Below are positions 1 to 9,260 of a stretch of 64,000 nucleotides of DNA, in pieces. The stretch lies in NCBI RefSeq assembly GCF_013414195.1, contig NZ_JAATTV010000010.1, positions 1-64,000 on the forward strand, written 5' to 3'. Every line of letters starts with the position of its first letter. The first letter of the stretch is position 1. Source of the stretch: Psychrobacter sp. BI730 (GTDB taxonomy: Bacteria; Pseudomonadota; Gammaproteobacteria; Pseudomonadales; Moraxellaceae). A program made the position numbers and the translations under genes. The notes beneath the pieces are model-generated. The model saw nothing but the letters and a program-made list of their open reading frames with translations. It was not told where the DNA came from and searched no databases.

Positions 1-60
1 AAGCAGAGTTATGAAAATACGGTCGCTCTTGCTTGTGCTTATATCTGGCTCAAATTATGA
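1..60 (+). CDS. 3' end of a transposase gene (partial)
   Basis: The first 60 bases read as 19 codons and a TGA stop in frame 1, ending ...VALACAYIWLKL. This kind of hydrophobic ending with a final W-L-K/R is what I recall from IS5-family DDE transposases. The gene begins before the window. Just downstream, about positions 62-77, the sequence reads as the complement of CTAGGGCGTGTTGAAC, a plausible right terminal repeat of the element. The family call is tentative because no catalytic residue is visible. Confidence 0.5.
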   Translation, partial: KQSYENTVALACAYIWLKL

Positions 61-414
61 ATGTTCAACACGCCCTAGATAGTAGTTCACTTTTATTTAT
101 TGGTTTTCAATCCATATCCTTGATAGGCATTAAGCAAAGAGAAAAAAATAAGCCACTCGAAGTGGCTTATTTATACATAGTTACTTAGTGAGCTCTCGCA
201 GCTATCTTTTCACCCAACCACTGAGCAACCTCACTCTCTACCCATGCTACACGTCCTTTGATAGCTTAACCTGAATAGGGGAAGAGAAGTCATAGCGTGT
301 TGATGCTTGATGCAAAGAACCACAGAATTTTTTCTAATTTACTTAAAGAGCATCACCGCTATTCAACTACTTAAGATTTACTATATTCATTCAATAGATC
401 TGCTACTTTGATCA
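61..414. other. Non-coding stretch between transposase tail and ppc
   Basis: Apart from the putative IS end (62-77) and the alpA fragment (149-297), I see no gene here. The stretch from 298 to 414 just after the ppc stop codon has no clear hairpin-plus-T-run terminator for ppc. Confidence 0.5.
149..297 (-). pseudogene. Truncated second copy of the AlpA-like gene end
   Basis: Positions 149-275 match 12437-12564 almost base for base; this is the 3' end of the AlpA-like gene of the integrated element and its terminator hairpin. The copy here lacks one T in a T run (around 256-260), which shifts the frame. It diverges after about 275, with a short match again near 291-297, and has no upstream half or start codon. 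Read on the minus strand, its hairpin (AAGCCACT/AGTGGCTT) keeps a run of seven Ts, which the intact copy has lost. It is a remnant of a related element. Confidence 0.75.
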
Positions 415-3189
415 TTAACCCGTATTGCGCAGACCCGCTGCCAAAGCATTGATACTACGGATTAATGGATCTTCAACAGCAAGATCATCGTCATTATCTG
501 TAGCGTCTTTTTGTCTGGCACGTTTCAACAACTCGATTTGGATGTAATTAATCGGATCTAAATAAGCATTTCGCCATTGTAGTGACGCGGCTAGGCTTTG
601 CTGGTGCGCCAATAACGATGTCTGATTGAGCAAAGAGTTCAAACCTGAGAAGGTTAGATGATGCTCATCGATTACCGCTTGCATAATCTTTTCACGTAAT
701 CCCTCATCTTCACATAGCTGGCTATAAGCCTGAGCAATGCTCATCTCAGATTTGGTAAAAGCCATTTCAATATTACTAATAAATACGTTAAAAAATGGCC
801 AGCAACTGTTCATCTCCCTCATTAAAGCTTCGTCTTCTTTAACGCTATGAAGAGCATTACCTACGCCATACCAAGCTGGTAGGGTAAAGCGCGCTAAAGA
901 CCAACCAAATACCCAGGGAATCGCCCGCAAGGTTGTCTTACTTGGCAGGCCTTTATTACGGTGCGCTGGGCGCGAGCCAATATTTAATAAAGAGATTTCC
1001 TGCACTGGCGTCACTTGTGAATAGAATTGATAAAACCCTTCGGTATGGTCCGTAAGCGTACGATAACTTTGTTCACCCGCATCTGCTAGACGCGCAAAGA
1101 GTGCTTCATAATTTGGTAGTTCAGGCGGTTGCACCACAAATCTTGTTGAGCACGCTTTGAGGGTACCAGTGATGCCCATGGTGAGCTCAAATACAGCGGT
1201 ATCGGTGTTGGCATATTTGGCATAAAGCACTTCGCCCTGCTCAGTGACTTTAATTTCTCCATGCAGTGTCCCTGCGGGCTGAGCGGCAATTGCATTATGT
1301 GTTGAGCCACCGCCACGACTGACAGAGCCACCGCGCCCATGAAACAGGCGTGTTTTGATACCATATTCAGCAGCGATACGGTTAATGGTTTGCTGCGCGC
1401 TATAAAGCTGCCATGCAGACGTAATAATGCCGCCATCTTTCGATGAATCTGAATAGCCTAACATGATTTCTTGGGTATTATCTGAGTGTTGTAGCAACCC
1501 TCGATACAGTGGGTTGTCCAACACGGCAGGTAAGATCTTATCGATATTTTTAAGATCTTCGATGGTTTCAAACAAGGGTGCGACGGGTAAGTCAGCAGAC
1601 AGCTGACCTGTACCATCAACCCTGCACAAGCCTGCAAAACGCATCAGTAGTAAGACTTCTAATAATTGACTGGCATTGTTGGTCATCGAAATCACATAAC
1701 TACCAAAAGTATCTTGCCCGACCAGTTTACGTAATGTTGCCACAGAGTTCATTAAAGCCAATTGTCCACGTGTTTTATCAGTCAAGTTATCGGTATAAAT
1801 GAGCGGTGTACCAGGCTTTTCAAGTAAACGCGTCAACCACTCTTGGCGCTCGGTTTCACCCAGCGTTTGATAGTCTGGTAAGTTCGAGGCATTGGCGAAA
1901 ATATCGGCGATCACTTCACTATGATAAGACGACTCTTGGCGGATATCGAGCGCTGCTAGATAAAAGCCGCAGGTTTTGACCAGACGAATCGTATCGAGTA
2001 ATAGCCCTTCGCCATGAGCCTTGTCATGAGTATTGACACTTTTTCGAATGATGCGTAAATCTTCTAACAACTCTTGCGGGTTGGCGTAAGCATCGTGTGC
2101 GGCGTCGAGGTCTGTACCTTTGCTTTGAATGTGGCGATTGGTCGCTTTTATTTTGGCAAGAATAATCGATAACAATCTGCGGTACGGCTCATTGTTGTAA
2201 TCGTCAGGATTATAATAAAATACTTTTTGATCGAGAGTGGCGTACGCTTTTATACGAGCATAAACGTCTGGCGCAATATTGATAATCGTATCGCTGTGAA
2301 TGAGTTCACGACGCAGTTTTTTTAGCAGTACTTGATAATGACGCAGCACGGTATCGGCATGCATCAATACCGCCATTTCTGTGGTGTCATGAGTGACAAA
2401 GGGATTGCCATCTCTATCACCACCGATCCATGAGCCGAAGCTCATGAAAGCAGGTAATGGGTAGTCTGTTAGCTCTGGATAGATATCAACAATGGCGTCT
2501 TTAATATTGCGATAAACCTTTGGAATGGCATTAAATAAACTGGCATTAAAATAATGCAGACCATTATTTATCTCGTCATAGACTAATGGCTTACGCGTAC
2601 GCACTTCATCTGATGACCATAATAAATCAATCGTTTGCGCCGTTTTTTCTTTTGCTTGTTCGTAGGCAAAGCTGTCTTCTGCAAGATTGTTTAAGGCGTC
2701 GCTATGAGTAAATAGACTCTGCAATAGATTCATGGTCGTACGGCGGCGCGCTTCAGTAGGATGGGCGGTAAAGACAGGTATGAATTTTAGCTGTTCAATC
2801 AGCTCTTGCATTTGTGCAGGTTCAACATTGCGCTCACGACACTCTAGTAAAGTACGACGAAACGAGCCTTCCCAGCTTTGATCGGATTGCATACGCAAGG
2901 CATGACGCTGCTCGCGTAAGTAATTTTCCTCACTTAGATTTGCTAAAAAGAAATAGATAGAAAAGCTGCGGATGACATTTTTTAAGGTTCGATTATCTAA
3001 CGAGGCGATGAAGTCGATAAGTTGTTGCTTGTTCGCTTTGTTAGGATCACGGCGTTGTTGAATAAAACCTTTACGCAGGGTTTCAATCGTATTAAGCGTT
3101 TCTTCGCCCGTCTGGCGAGAAATCGCATCTCCTAGGAATGAGCCTAATAAGCTGATGCGTTCACGTAATACGTCATTATTTATAGTCAT
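415..3189 (-). CDS. ppc: Phosphoenolpyruvate carboxylase
   Basis: The cytoplasmic enzyme carboxylates phosphoenolpyruvate with bicarbonate to oxaloacetate, replenishing the TCA cycle. The protein has 924 residues, in the usual range of about 880-930. Visible signatures are TAHPTEARRR at about 141-150 with the catalytic His143, and the glycine-rich GRGGSVSRGGG loop at about 617-627. The C-terminus ends in the family-typical RNTG. I chose the ATG at 3189 rather than the one at 3207 because AAGAAGG lies six bases before it; the upstream ATG overlaps that ribosome-binding site. The Fe-ADH gene lies 81 bases upstream in the same orientation, but the two need not be one transcript. Confidence 0.96.
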   Translation of the reverse strand: MTINNDVLRERISLLGSFLGDAISRQTGEETLNTIETLRKGFIQQRRDPNKANKQQLIDFIASLDNRTLKNVIRSFSIYFFLANLSEENYLREQRHALRMQSDQSWEGSFRRTLLECRERNVEPAQMQELIEQLKFIPVFTAHPTEARRRTTMNLLQSLFTHSDALNNLAEDSFAYEQAKEKTAQTIDLLWSSDEVRTRKPLVYDEINNGLHYFNASLFNAIPKVYRNIKDAIVDIYPELTDYPLPAFMSFGSWIGGDRDGNPFVTHDTTEMAVLMHADTVLRHYQVLLKKLRRELIHSDTIINIAPDVYARIKAYATLDQKVFYYNPDDYNNEPYRRLLSIILAKIKATNRHIQSKGTDLDAAHDAYANPQELLEDLRIIRKSVNTHDKAHGEGLLLDTIRLVKTCGFYLAALDIRQESSYHSEVIADIFANASNLPDYQTLGETERQEWLTRLLEKPGTPLIYTDNLTDKTRGQLALMNSVATLRKLVGQDTFGSYVISMTNNASQLLEVLLLMRFAGLCRVDGTGQLSADLPVAPLFETIEDLKNIDKILPAVLDNPLYRGLLQHSDNTQEIMLGYSDSSKDGGIITSAWQLYSAQQTINRIAAEYGIKTRLFHGRGGSVSRGGGSTHNAIAAQPAGTLHGEIKVTEQGEVLYAKYANTDTAVFELTMGITGTLKACSTRFVVQPPELPNYEALFARLADAGEQSYRTLTDHTEGFYQFYSQVTPVQEISLLNIGSRPAHRNKGLPSKTTLRAIPWVFGWSLARFTLPAWYGVGNALHSVKEDEALMREMNSCWPFFNVFISNIEMAFTKSEMSIAQAYSQLCEDEGLREKIMQAVIDEHHLTFSGLNSLLNQTSLLAHQQSLAASLQWRNAYLDPINYIQIELLKRARQKDATDNDDDLAVEDPLIRSINALAAGLRNTG

Positions 3190-3270
3190 CCTTAACCTTC
3201 TTATCATATTTTTGAGTAAAACAGCTGTGCCGTCTTAAGCGTAATGTTTATAAAGTAAGCTTTAGTTTTA

Positions 3271-4461
3271 TTAGCTTGTCGAAACATCATCTGAGCTACT
3301 TTCTGCCCATAACAATGTATAAAGTTGAACCATTTCTTCCAAACTGGGTATTCGGGGGTTGTTGTTAGGCGAACCTGAGGAAAATGCTTGTTCACACATG
3401 GTATTTATTAGCGCATCAAAATCAGTTTTTTGAACTCCAAATTGTTGCAATGTAGGAACTTTGAGTTCGATATTGAGGTTTTTTAGATACGTAATCAAAT
3501 TCATATTCGCTTGATCATCATTATCATTAAAGCTCGCCACTCCTAATGCACGTGCACAATCTGCATATCGCTCTGGAGTACCTGATATCCCAAATTCAGT
3601 AATCGTCGACAATAGCATCGCATTTGATAAACCATGCGGTACGTGAAAAAAAGCGCCAATCGGTCTGCTCATTCCATGCACCAAAGCCACTGATGAATTA
3701 CAGAATGCAATACCAGCTAACGTAGAACCTAACATCATGGCTTCACGAGCATCCTCATCTTCGCCATTATGATAAGCCTTTTGTAGATTGGGCCCAATCA
3801 AACGTAATGCAGCTAAAGCTTGTTGATCACTATAAGCGTTACGTTTTTGACTGACATAAGCCTCTATAGCATGAGTCATTGCATCAATGCCAGTATCAGC
3901 AGTGGTTCGAGGAGGGACACTCATAGTAAGGCTATAATCAATAATGGCCGCTACAGGCATAAACCCCATACCAACGCACAACAGCTTCTCGTTGTTTGTT
4001 TCATCAGTAATAATAGTAAACCTGGTCACCTCTGACCCTGTTCCTGCCGTAGTAGGTATCGCAATAATAGGTAAACCTGCTTCATTTACTTGATGAGGAA
4101 ATTTATAGTCATTAATGACGCCACCAAACTTCCCTAAAATTGAAATTGCTTTTGCACTATCTATAGGACTCCCTCCACCTAAGGCAATCAAACCATCATA
4201 TTCTTGGTGCCGTACCTGCTGCACTCCTGATTCAATAGAGCTTGCAGTAGGTTCAGGCATAGTATCTGAGAACACATCAGCCGTAATCTGAACTTCTTTC
4301 AAAATAGTTTGTAATGTATCTACATAACCCAATTTAACCATCATCTCATCCGTAATGATGAGAGGGTTTTTAATACCTAAGCTATCTAATATGGTTGGTA
4401 GCTTTTGACATGCATCGCGACCTACCTCCATGATTCTTGGTAGAAGAATACTATGTGACAT
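3271..4461 (-). CDS. Iron-dependent (group III) alcohol dehydrogenase, possibly a 3-hydroxypropionate dehydrogenase
   Basis: The 396-residue protein has the full Fe-ADH pattern. GGGSPIDSAK at 95-104 and TTAGTGSE at 137-144 bind NAD(P). The metal ligands are Asp193 and His197 in GIDAMTHAIEAY, His262 in VHGMSRP and His276 in VPHGLSNA, and none is missing. The family oxidises or reduces primary alcohols and hydroxyacids. DddA/DddB proteins of DMSP-degrading marine bacteria are members that oxidise 3-hydroxypropionate to malonate semialdehyde. The gene is divergent from the permease across a 1.35-kb spacer, and an MmsA gene (DddC-like) lies in the same island, so I infer a hydroxyacid substrate. 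1,3-propanediol or 4-hydroxybutyrate remain possible. Confidence 0.85.
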   Translation of the reverse strand: MSHSILLPRIMEVGRDACQKLPTILDSLGIKNPLIITDEMMVKLGYVDTLQTILKEVQITADVFSDTMPEPTASSIESGVQQVRHQEYDGLIALGGGSPIDSAKAISILGKFGGVINDYKFPHQVNEAGLPIIAIPTTAGTGSEVTRFTIITDETNNEKLLCVGMGFMPVAAIIDYSLTMSVPPRTTADTGIDAMTHAIEAYVSQKRNAYSDQQALAALRLIGPNLQKAYHNGEDEDAREAMMLGSTLAGIAFCNSSVALVHGMSRPIGAFFHVPHGLSNAMLLSTITEFGISGTPERYADCARALGVASFNDNDDQANMNLITYLKNLNIELKVPTLQQFGVQKTDFDALINTMCEQAFSSGSPNNNPRIPSLEEMVQLYTLLWAESSSDDVSTS

Positions 4462-4880
4462 ATTTAACCATCCTTGTGTTAATCACTATGTGTCTAATAC
4501 TGTTCTAAAACGAGCCTATTAATCATAAAATAAAAATAGCGCAGAACTTCACGATCGATAGAATAGCTTGTTTCTTACTAAGTCTTGTGAATATTGAGTC
4601 TGCAATTCTAAGTACAGATCTTGAGTCATCTATTGTTTTTGCAAATATAGTCGTTGGTAAAAAAGTGAAGGAAAGCTAACGATATATTTATATGGACCTT
4701 TTCATGAATGCTTTCATATGACTGTCCAGCTCTATACACACTGCACTCGTTAAAAGCGTAACAAACACGACTAATAGTAATAAGAAGAAAATGACACGCT
4801 GAGCTACGTACATCAACAATCATAAAGGTAGTAGAGTTGTTGATATATTTATCATGTGGAATCTGCATATAAAGACATCG

Positions 4881-4909
4881 TTATAACGATATATATTATA
4901 TCGTTATAA
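4881..4909. promoter_or_regulatory. Perfect 13-bp dyad, candidate operator
   Basis: The left arm TTATAACGATATA and right arm TATATCGTTATAA are exact reverse complements separated by three bases. A nested palindrome, ATCGTTATAACGAT, covers 4877-4890, and another half-site TTATCGTTATA lies near 4959-4969. There is no GC-rich stem or T run, so a terminator is unlikely. It lies about 420 bp upstream of the Fe-ADH start and is a candidate binding site for a dimeric regulator such as the IclR protein of this island. Confidence 0.45.
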
Positions 4910-5284
4910 GAAATTAACAGGATATTTTTATAATAACAAGTATTAAAGGAACAAATATTATCGTTATAGCAAGTAGAAAGGTCTGATGTCGTGTTTTTAG
5001 TAGGCTGACATATCGTAGCATGGAGAAATAGGCTCAATTATTAAGCTATTTTTGTAGATAGTAAATTCTTTTGCGATATCAATCAGACTGATATTTATGA
5101 TCAAGATAATGAAGACATTAACTGTATTTCTCTCCTAATTAGTACACTGAATATAACGGAATTTTGGTTGTTTACAGTGAATTAATCCATATTTATGAAT
5201 GTACTTTTGCCCAGTCTATACAGCCAAATTAACAGAATTAAGTATTTATTGATTGACGTTCGTTTGCAGCTCTGTTAAATTTTA

Positions 5285-5307
5285 AACCGATACATTTTGT
5301 ATCGGTT
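5285..5307. promoter_or_regulatory. Perfect 10-bp dyad, candidate operator
   Basis: Arms AACCGATACA and TGTATCGGTT are separated by TTT. The size suits an IclR-type palindromic operator. The site lies in the divergent Fe-ADH/permease spacer, about 500 bp before the permease start. A TATTTTGTTTT stretch follows, so a weak terminator is the alternative, but there is no obvious gene upstream for it to end. Confidence 0.45.
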
Positions 5308-5416
5308 ATTTTGTTTTCATAGTAATATTTTTTAAATACTACTTCAAAGTATGTTTTTACAACTTAAATTATCATAGTTCTGTTAACCATATTAGTTCGT
5401 GCTAAGGATAGCCATC

Positions 5417-5545
5417 ATGAATACTCAACCCTCATGCTTATTTTCTCGAGTGATAAAACCTAACGAAGCATCTTATCCATCTAGCATGTACCAATCATTC
5501 TTTTTATTTAACAAACAATTGTCATTCAATTCGTTGGCAAATTAA
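5417..5545 (+). CDS. Possible small ORF, 42 residues
   Basis: An ATG at 5417 is preceded by AAGGA with suitable spacing and opens a 42-codon frame ending at TAA 5543-5545. The peptide has no hydrophobic segment, no cysteine pair and no resemblance I recognise. It could be a leader peptide of the permease, a gene remnant, or chance. I report it only because of the ribosome-binding site in an otherwise gene-free spacer. Confidence 0.2.
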   Translation: MNTQPSCLFSRVIKPNEASYPSSMYQSFFLFNKQLSFNSLAN

Positions 5546-5810
5546 TGATGATAATCAGAATCGTTAGTCATTCTACAGAATATTATTAAGTTATAAATTA
5601 TCTTGCATTTTATTAAGAGAGTCATTGAGGGTACATCAAGATATAAAAGGCATATTAATAAAAATATAGGAAAAATCTTTCAACTATGAAAGGTTTTATA
5701 GTCTGACCAATTGATACTATTTTTTTAGATGTTATTGCAATAATACTTTTTAGCCCCTCTGAATCACTTATTTCACAGCACATCTTTTTCTATGGAAGGA
5801 AATCGAAACC

Positions 5811-7199
5811 ATGAGTATTTTTGCTATTTTATTATCCTTGGCATTGCTAATGTTTTTTGCCTATCGAGGTGTCAGTGTATTGGTTTTGGCCCCTGTGCTC
5901 GCTATTTTAGCTGTTGTTTTGAGTGGTGAAAGCAGCCAAACCATGGGTATTTATACTGAAGTGTTTATGCAGGGTCTAGGAGGTTTTGCTGTCAAATATT
6001 TCCCACTATTTATATTGGGTGCTATTTTTGGCAAGCTGATGGAAGATTCTGGTTATGCTTATAGCATCGCCCGTAATATAGTTAATAAACTGGGGGATAA
6101 ACATGCTTTGTTAGCAGTAGTGCTTGCATGTTCCATCCTGACTTATGGAGGTGTATCAGCATTCGTCGTTACTTTTGCAATATACCCTATTGCTGCCTCT
6201 TTATTTAAACAAGCAAACATACCTAAAAGACTTATACCTGGTGCAATTTGTATTGGCGCTCTAACACTAACGATGACGGCATTACCAGGTTCTCCTGCAA
6301 TTCATAATGTCATTCCTATGCCGTATTTTGAGACTGATGCTTTTGCAGCTCCTGGATTAGGTATTATTGCAGCGATAGTTATGCTAGGTGGGGGGATGCT
6401 ATGGATGCATCGCCAATTACACATTGCAGGTATCAACAATGAAGGTTATGGAAATCATACGTTGAATGAGAAAGAGCCTCATTCTGGTATGAATATCCCT
6501 AACTTTTGGGTGGCTCTGCTACCAATTGTCATTGTTATCGTAGGAAACTATGTTTTTTCAAAGGTGGTAATACCTTTATGGAATAATAGTTATTTAGCCG
6601 ATGAGAAGTTTGGAGGAATAACACTAAGCTCAGTTATTGGAATTTGGGCTATTATTTTGTCGTTATTTTTAGCCTGCCTTTTTGTTATTGTCTTAAATTT
6701 TAAAAGAATAGACAGTGTGGCAGATAGTTTAAATAAAGGTGCGACGGGTTCTTTACTACCAATCTTCAATACCGCTTCAGAGGTAGGTTATGGCTCTGTG
6801 ATTGCTACTCTTGCAGGCTTCGCTGTCATCAAGCAATACCTTATGGGGATTGCACCTGGAAACCCTCTTATATCAGAAGCAATTATGGTTAACGTTTTAG
6901 CGGGTATTACAGGTTCTGCTTCTGGCGGTTTGGGCATCGCTCTAGAAATTATGGGCGCAAACTATATGCAGTTGGCACAACAATACAATATCGACCCTGA
7001 ACTAATGCATCGTATAGCTTCTCTGGCTTCAGGTGGTTTGGATTCACTACCACATAACGGTGCAATAATAACAATGCTAACTATTTGTGGCTTAACCCAT
7101 AGAGAATCATATAAAGATATATTTGCTGTAGCCGTTGTTATCCCTTTAGTTGCTCTAACTTTAGTCATCTTCCTAGGTACTATGTTCGGATCTTTCTAG
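5811..7199 (+). CDS. GntP-family hydroxyacid permease
   Basis: This 462-residue inner-membrane protein has about a dozen hydrophobic segments and the GntP-type pattern: an early SGESSQT region, FILGAIFGKLMEDSG at about 67-81, and ALTMTALPGSPAIHN at about 150-165. GntP members are proton symporters for gluconate, 3-hydroxybutyrate and related hydroxyacids. The start ATG has GGAAGGAA upstream. Next to two dehydrogenases and a semialdehyde dehydrogenase, it most likely imports the hydroxyacid that the island degrades. The exact substrate cannot be read from sequence. An alternative is a 3-hydroxybutyrate permease of the HbuT type. Confidence 0.85.
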   Translation: MSIFAILLSLALLMFFAYRGVSVLVLAPVLAILAVVLSGESSQTMGIYTEVFMQGLGGFAVKYFPLFILGAIFGKLMEDSGYAYSIARNIVNKLGDKHALLAVVLACSILTYGGVSAFVVTFAIYPIAASLFKQANIPKRLIPGAICIGALTLTMTALPGSPAIHNVIPMPYFETDAFAAPGLGIIAAIVMLGGGMLWMHRQLHIAGINNEGYGNHTLNEKEPHSGMNIPNFWVALLPIVIVIVGNYVFSKVVIPLWNNSYLADEKFGGITLSSVIGIWAIILSLFLACLFVIVLNFKRIDSVADSLNKGATGSLLPIFNTASEVGYGSVIATLAGFAVIKQYLMGIAPGNPLISEAIMVNVLAGITGSASGGLGIALEIMGANYMQLAQQYNIDPELMHRIASLASGGLDSLPHNGAIITMLTICGLTHRESYKDIFAVAVVIPLVALTLVIFLGTMFGSF

Positions 7200-7257
7200 A
7201 GAAAAAATTATTATATACATAATTAAAGAAACAATTGCCACTTAGTGAATTTCTTGT

Positions 7258-7282
7258 ATAATGATATTTATCGTATCATTAT
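7258..7282. promoter_or_regulatory. 9-bp dyad upstream of mmsA
   Basis: Arms ATAATGATA (7258-7266) and TATCATTAT (7274-7282) flank TTTATCG. The dyad lies about 80 bp before the mmsA start codon and about 60 bp after the permease stop, in a spacer with no terminator. It may be an operator or a weak mRNA hairpin. Confidence 0.35.
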
Positions 7283-7363
7283 TATAGATATTTCTATAAG
7301 ATCTAATTTATATAGGCTCACTTTTTTAACCTGAAACAAAATCTGAAAAGATAAGGATATCTT

Positions 7364-8851
7364 ATGCAACATGTTAAACAACTTATCAATGGTCAATTCG
7401 TTGACTCTAATACCAGCGAATGGATTGATATCACCGATCCTGCCACGCAAGAAGTCATCGCTAAAGTCCCACAAACCACTGACGATGAGATCAATCAGGC
7501 CGTCGCTGCCGCCCAGAAAGCTTTCCAAACGTGGCGCAAAACGCCAATCACTACTCGTGCTCGTATCTTTTTAAGATATCAAGCACTCATTCGTGAGCAT
7601 ATGGATGAGCTGGCAGAAATTCTGACAGCAGAGCAGGGCAAGACTATCGCTGACGCTCGCGGGGATGTGTTCCGTGGTTTAGAAGTGGTTGAGCATGCAG
7701 CGGGTATTGCTAACTTACAGATTGGTGACTATGTTGAAAACGTTGCCTCAGGCGTTGATACTTATAGTGTTTGGCAGCCACTTGGCGTCTGTGCTGGTAT
7801 CACCCCGTTTAACTTCCCAGCGATGATTCCACTATGGATGTTCCCAATGGCGATTGCTACGGGTAACACCTTTGTCCTTAAACCTTCTGAGCAAGACCCA
7901 ATGGTCACCATGCGTTTGATTGAGCTGGCAGTAGAAGCGGGCGTCCCTGAAGGTGTGCTAAACGTGGTGCATGGTGGCAAGGCGACAGTTGATGCTATTT
8001 GTGATCACCCAGACATCAAAGCGGTTTCATTTGTTGGATCTACCCACGTTGGAAAGCATGTTTATGAGCGTGCTAGTCAATCTGGCAAACGTGCACAGTG
8101 CATGATGGGCGCCAAAAACCATGGCGTTATCCTACCTGATGCCAATAAAGAACAAACACTCAATCAGCTCGCGGGTGCTGCCTTTGGTGCTGCTGGCCAA
8201 CGTTGTATGGCATTGTCAGTTGTGGTTCTAGTCGGCGCAGCAGGGGAATGGGTTGATGATATCAAAGCCAAAGCAGAAGGCTTAGTGGTTTCAGCAGGTA
8301 AAGACGACAAAGATTTAGGCCCACTGATTTCTCCTGCCGCAAAAGCCCGTGTTGAGCATCTGATTGGTACTGGGGTTGAAGAGGGCGCCAGTCTACTTCT
8401 TGATGGTCGCGGTATCAAGGTTGATGGCTATGAGAAAGGCAACTTCGTAGGGCCGACCATCTTTGATAATGTCACAAGTGATATGCAAATCTACAAAGAA
8501 GAAATCTTTGGCCCAGTGCTTTGTATTATGCGTGCAGCTGACCTGGATGAGGCGATTGAGCTACTTAATGCCAATCCAAACGGTAATGGTACCGCTATCT
8601 TTACTCAGTCAGGAGCGGCTGCTCATAAGTTCCAACAGGATATTATGGTTGGTCAAATCGGTATTAACTTGCCAATTCCTGTGCCACTACCGATGTTCTC
8701 ATTCTCAGGTTCGCGTGCCAGTAAACTTGGTGATCTCGGTCCTTATGGTAAGCAAGCAGTACAGTTCTATACTCACACTAAGACGGTTACTGCACGTTGG
8801 TTCGATGATGAAGCAAGCCGTGGTAAAGTCAATACCACTATTTCAATGTAA
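7364..8851 (+). CDS. mmsA: CoA-acylating methylmalonate/malonate-semialdehyde dehydrogenase
   Basis: The protein converts methylmalonate semialdehyde to propionyl-CoA, or malonate semialdehyde to acetyl-CoA, with NAD+ and CoA. At 495 residues it has the normal length for MmsA/IolA/DddC. Visible features are TPFNFP with Asn150, the cofactor loop FVGSTHVGK, and the catalytic Cys281 in GQRCMALSV. The start ATG is preceded by AAGGATA. Codon use is smoother and more GC-rich than in the neighbouring permease and regulator, suggesting strong expression or a different origin. Family members serve valine, inositol and 3-hydroxypropionate breakdown. No other valine-pathway gene lies nearby, so I favour hydroxyacid breakdown. 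Confidence 0.93.
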   Translation: MQHVKQLINGQFVDSNTSEWIDITDPATQEVIAKVPQTTDDEINQAVAAAQKAFQTWRKTPITTRARIFLRYQALIREHMDELAEILTAEQGKTIADARGDVFRGLEVVEHAAGIANLQIGDYVENVASGVDTYSVWQPLGVCAGITPFNFPAMIPLWMFPMAIATGNTFVLKPSEQDPMVTMRLIELAVEAGVPEGVLNVVHGGKATVDAICDHPDIKAVSFVGSTHVGKHVYERASQSGKRAQCMMGAKNHGVILPDANKEQTLNQLAGAAFGAAGQRCMALSVVVLVGAAGEWVDDIKAKAEGLVVSAGKDDKDLGPLISPAAKARVEHLIGTGVEEGASLLLDGRGIKVDGYEKGNFVGPTIFDNVTSDMQIYKEEIFGPVLCIMRAADLDEAIELLNANPNGNGTAIFTQSGAAAHKFQQDIMVGQIGINLPIPVPLPMFSFSGSRASKLGDLGPYGKQAVQFYTHTKTVTARWFDDEASRGKVNTTISM

Positions 8852-9260
8852 TCATTAATCCAATATATTTTGGCGGCACATTTTTATTTTTCTAGATTCT
8901 TTAGGTTTAAACTTATAAAGATTTTTTTGAAATCATTTTCTTGTGCCGTCTCTATATTGGAGTTGCTAAATTAAAAATTAAGTAATCTACTTATGTATCT
9001 CTTTCTTATGCTTTATAGTTTTTATAATAGAAAGTATTTAGCTAATCTAGAATAAAAAATAAATTTAATTTTAGATAGTTAACTAACATGTAAATATTTT
9101 AGGATTTTTTATTTTTATCGAATAATATTCTTATTTTGATATAAGAAAATAAAATTTTTGAAAAGTGTTTAAGTTCATAAGCGATATATATTTAAAGTGA
9201 ATTTAAAATATTATTAATGATAAAGATAAATTAATAATATGACTGTCAAGGATTGATGAT
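8852..9260. other. AT-rich spacer between mmsA and the HIBADH-like gene
   Basis: About 400 bp of very AT-rich sequence with no gene. GGCGGCACA near 8871-8879 and TGTGCCGTC near 8941-8949 can pair over a long loop and might act as a poor terminator. A perfect 11-bp dyad sits just before the next gene. Confidence 0.5.
9208..9240. promoter_or_regulatory. 11-bp dyad at the 5' leader of the HIBADH-like gene
   Basis: Arms ATATTATTAAT (9208-9218) and ATTAATAATAT (9230-9240) are exact reverse complements with an 11-base spacer. The dyad ends about 20 bp before the start codon, just upstream of the AAGGA ribosome-binding site. It could be an operator or a leader hairpin; it is entirely A/T, so chance contributes. 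Confidence 0.3.

Larger units (their letters stand above)
4462..5810. other. Long AT-rich divergent regulatory spacer
   Basis: This 1.35-kb gap separates the divergent Fe-ADH and permease genes. It carries perfect dyads at 4881-4909 and 5285-5307, a looser ATCAACAA/TTGTTGAT pair at about 4812-4843, repeats of ATCGTTATA (4878-4910 and 4960-4970), and one 42-codon open frame with a good ribosome-binding site (5417-5545). The other short open frames are AT-rich chance frames without ribosome-binding sites. Confidence 0.6.

Noticed and set aside
1086..1436. 116-codon frame on the minus strand inside ppc, and similar frames inside mmsA, amtB, uvrC and the atp genes
   Set aside because: They are out-of-frame shadows of genes with clear family signatures.
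4626..5037. Two open frames of 60-80 codons on the minus strand between Fe-ADH and permease
   Set aside because: AT-rich, rich in Tyr/Ile/Asn, no ribosome-binding sites, one overlaps the dyads; chance frames.
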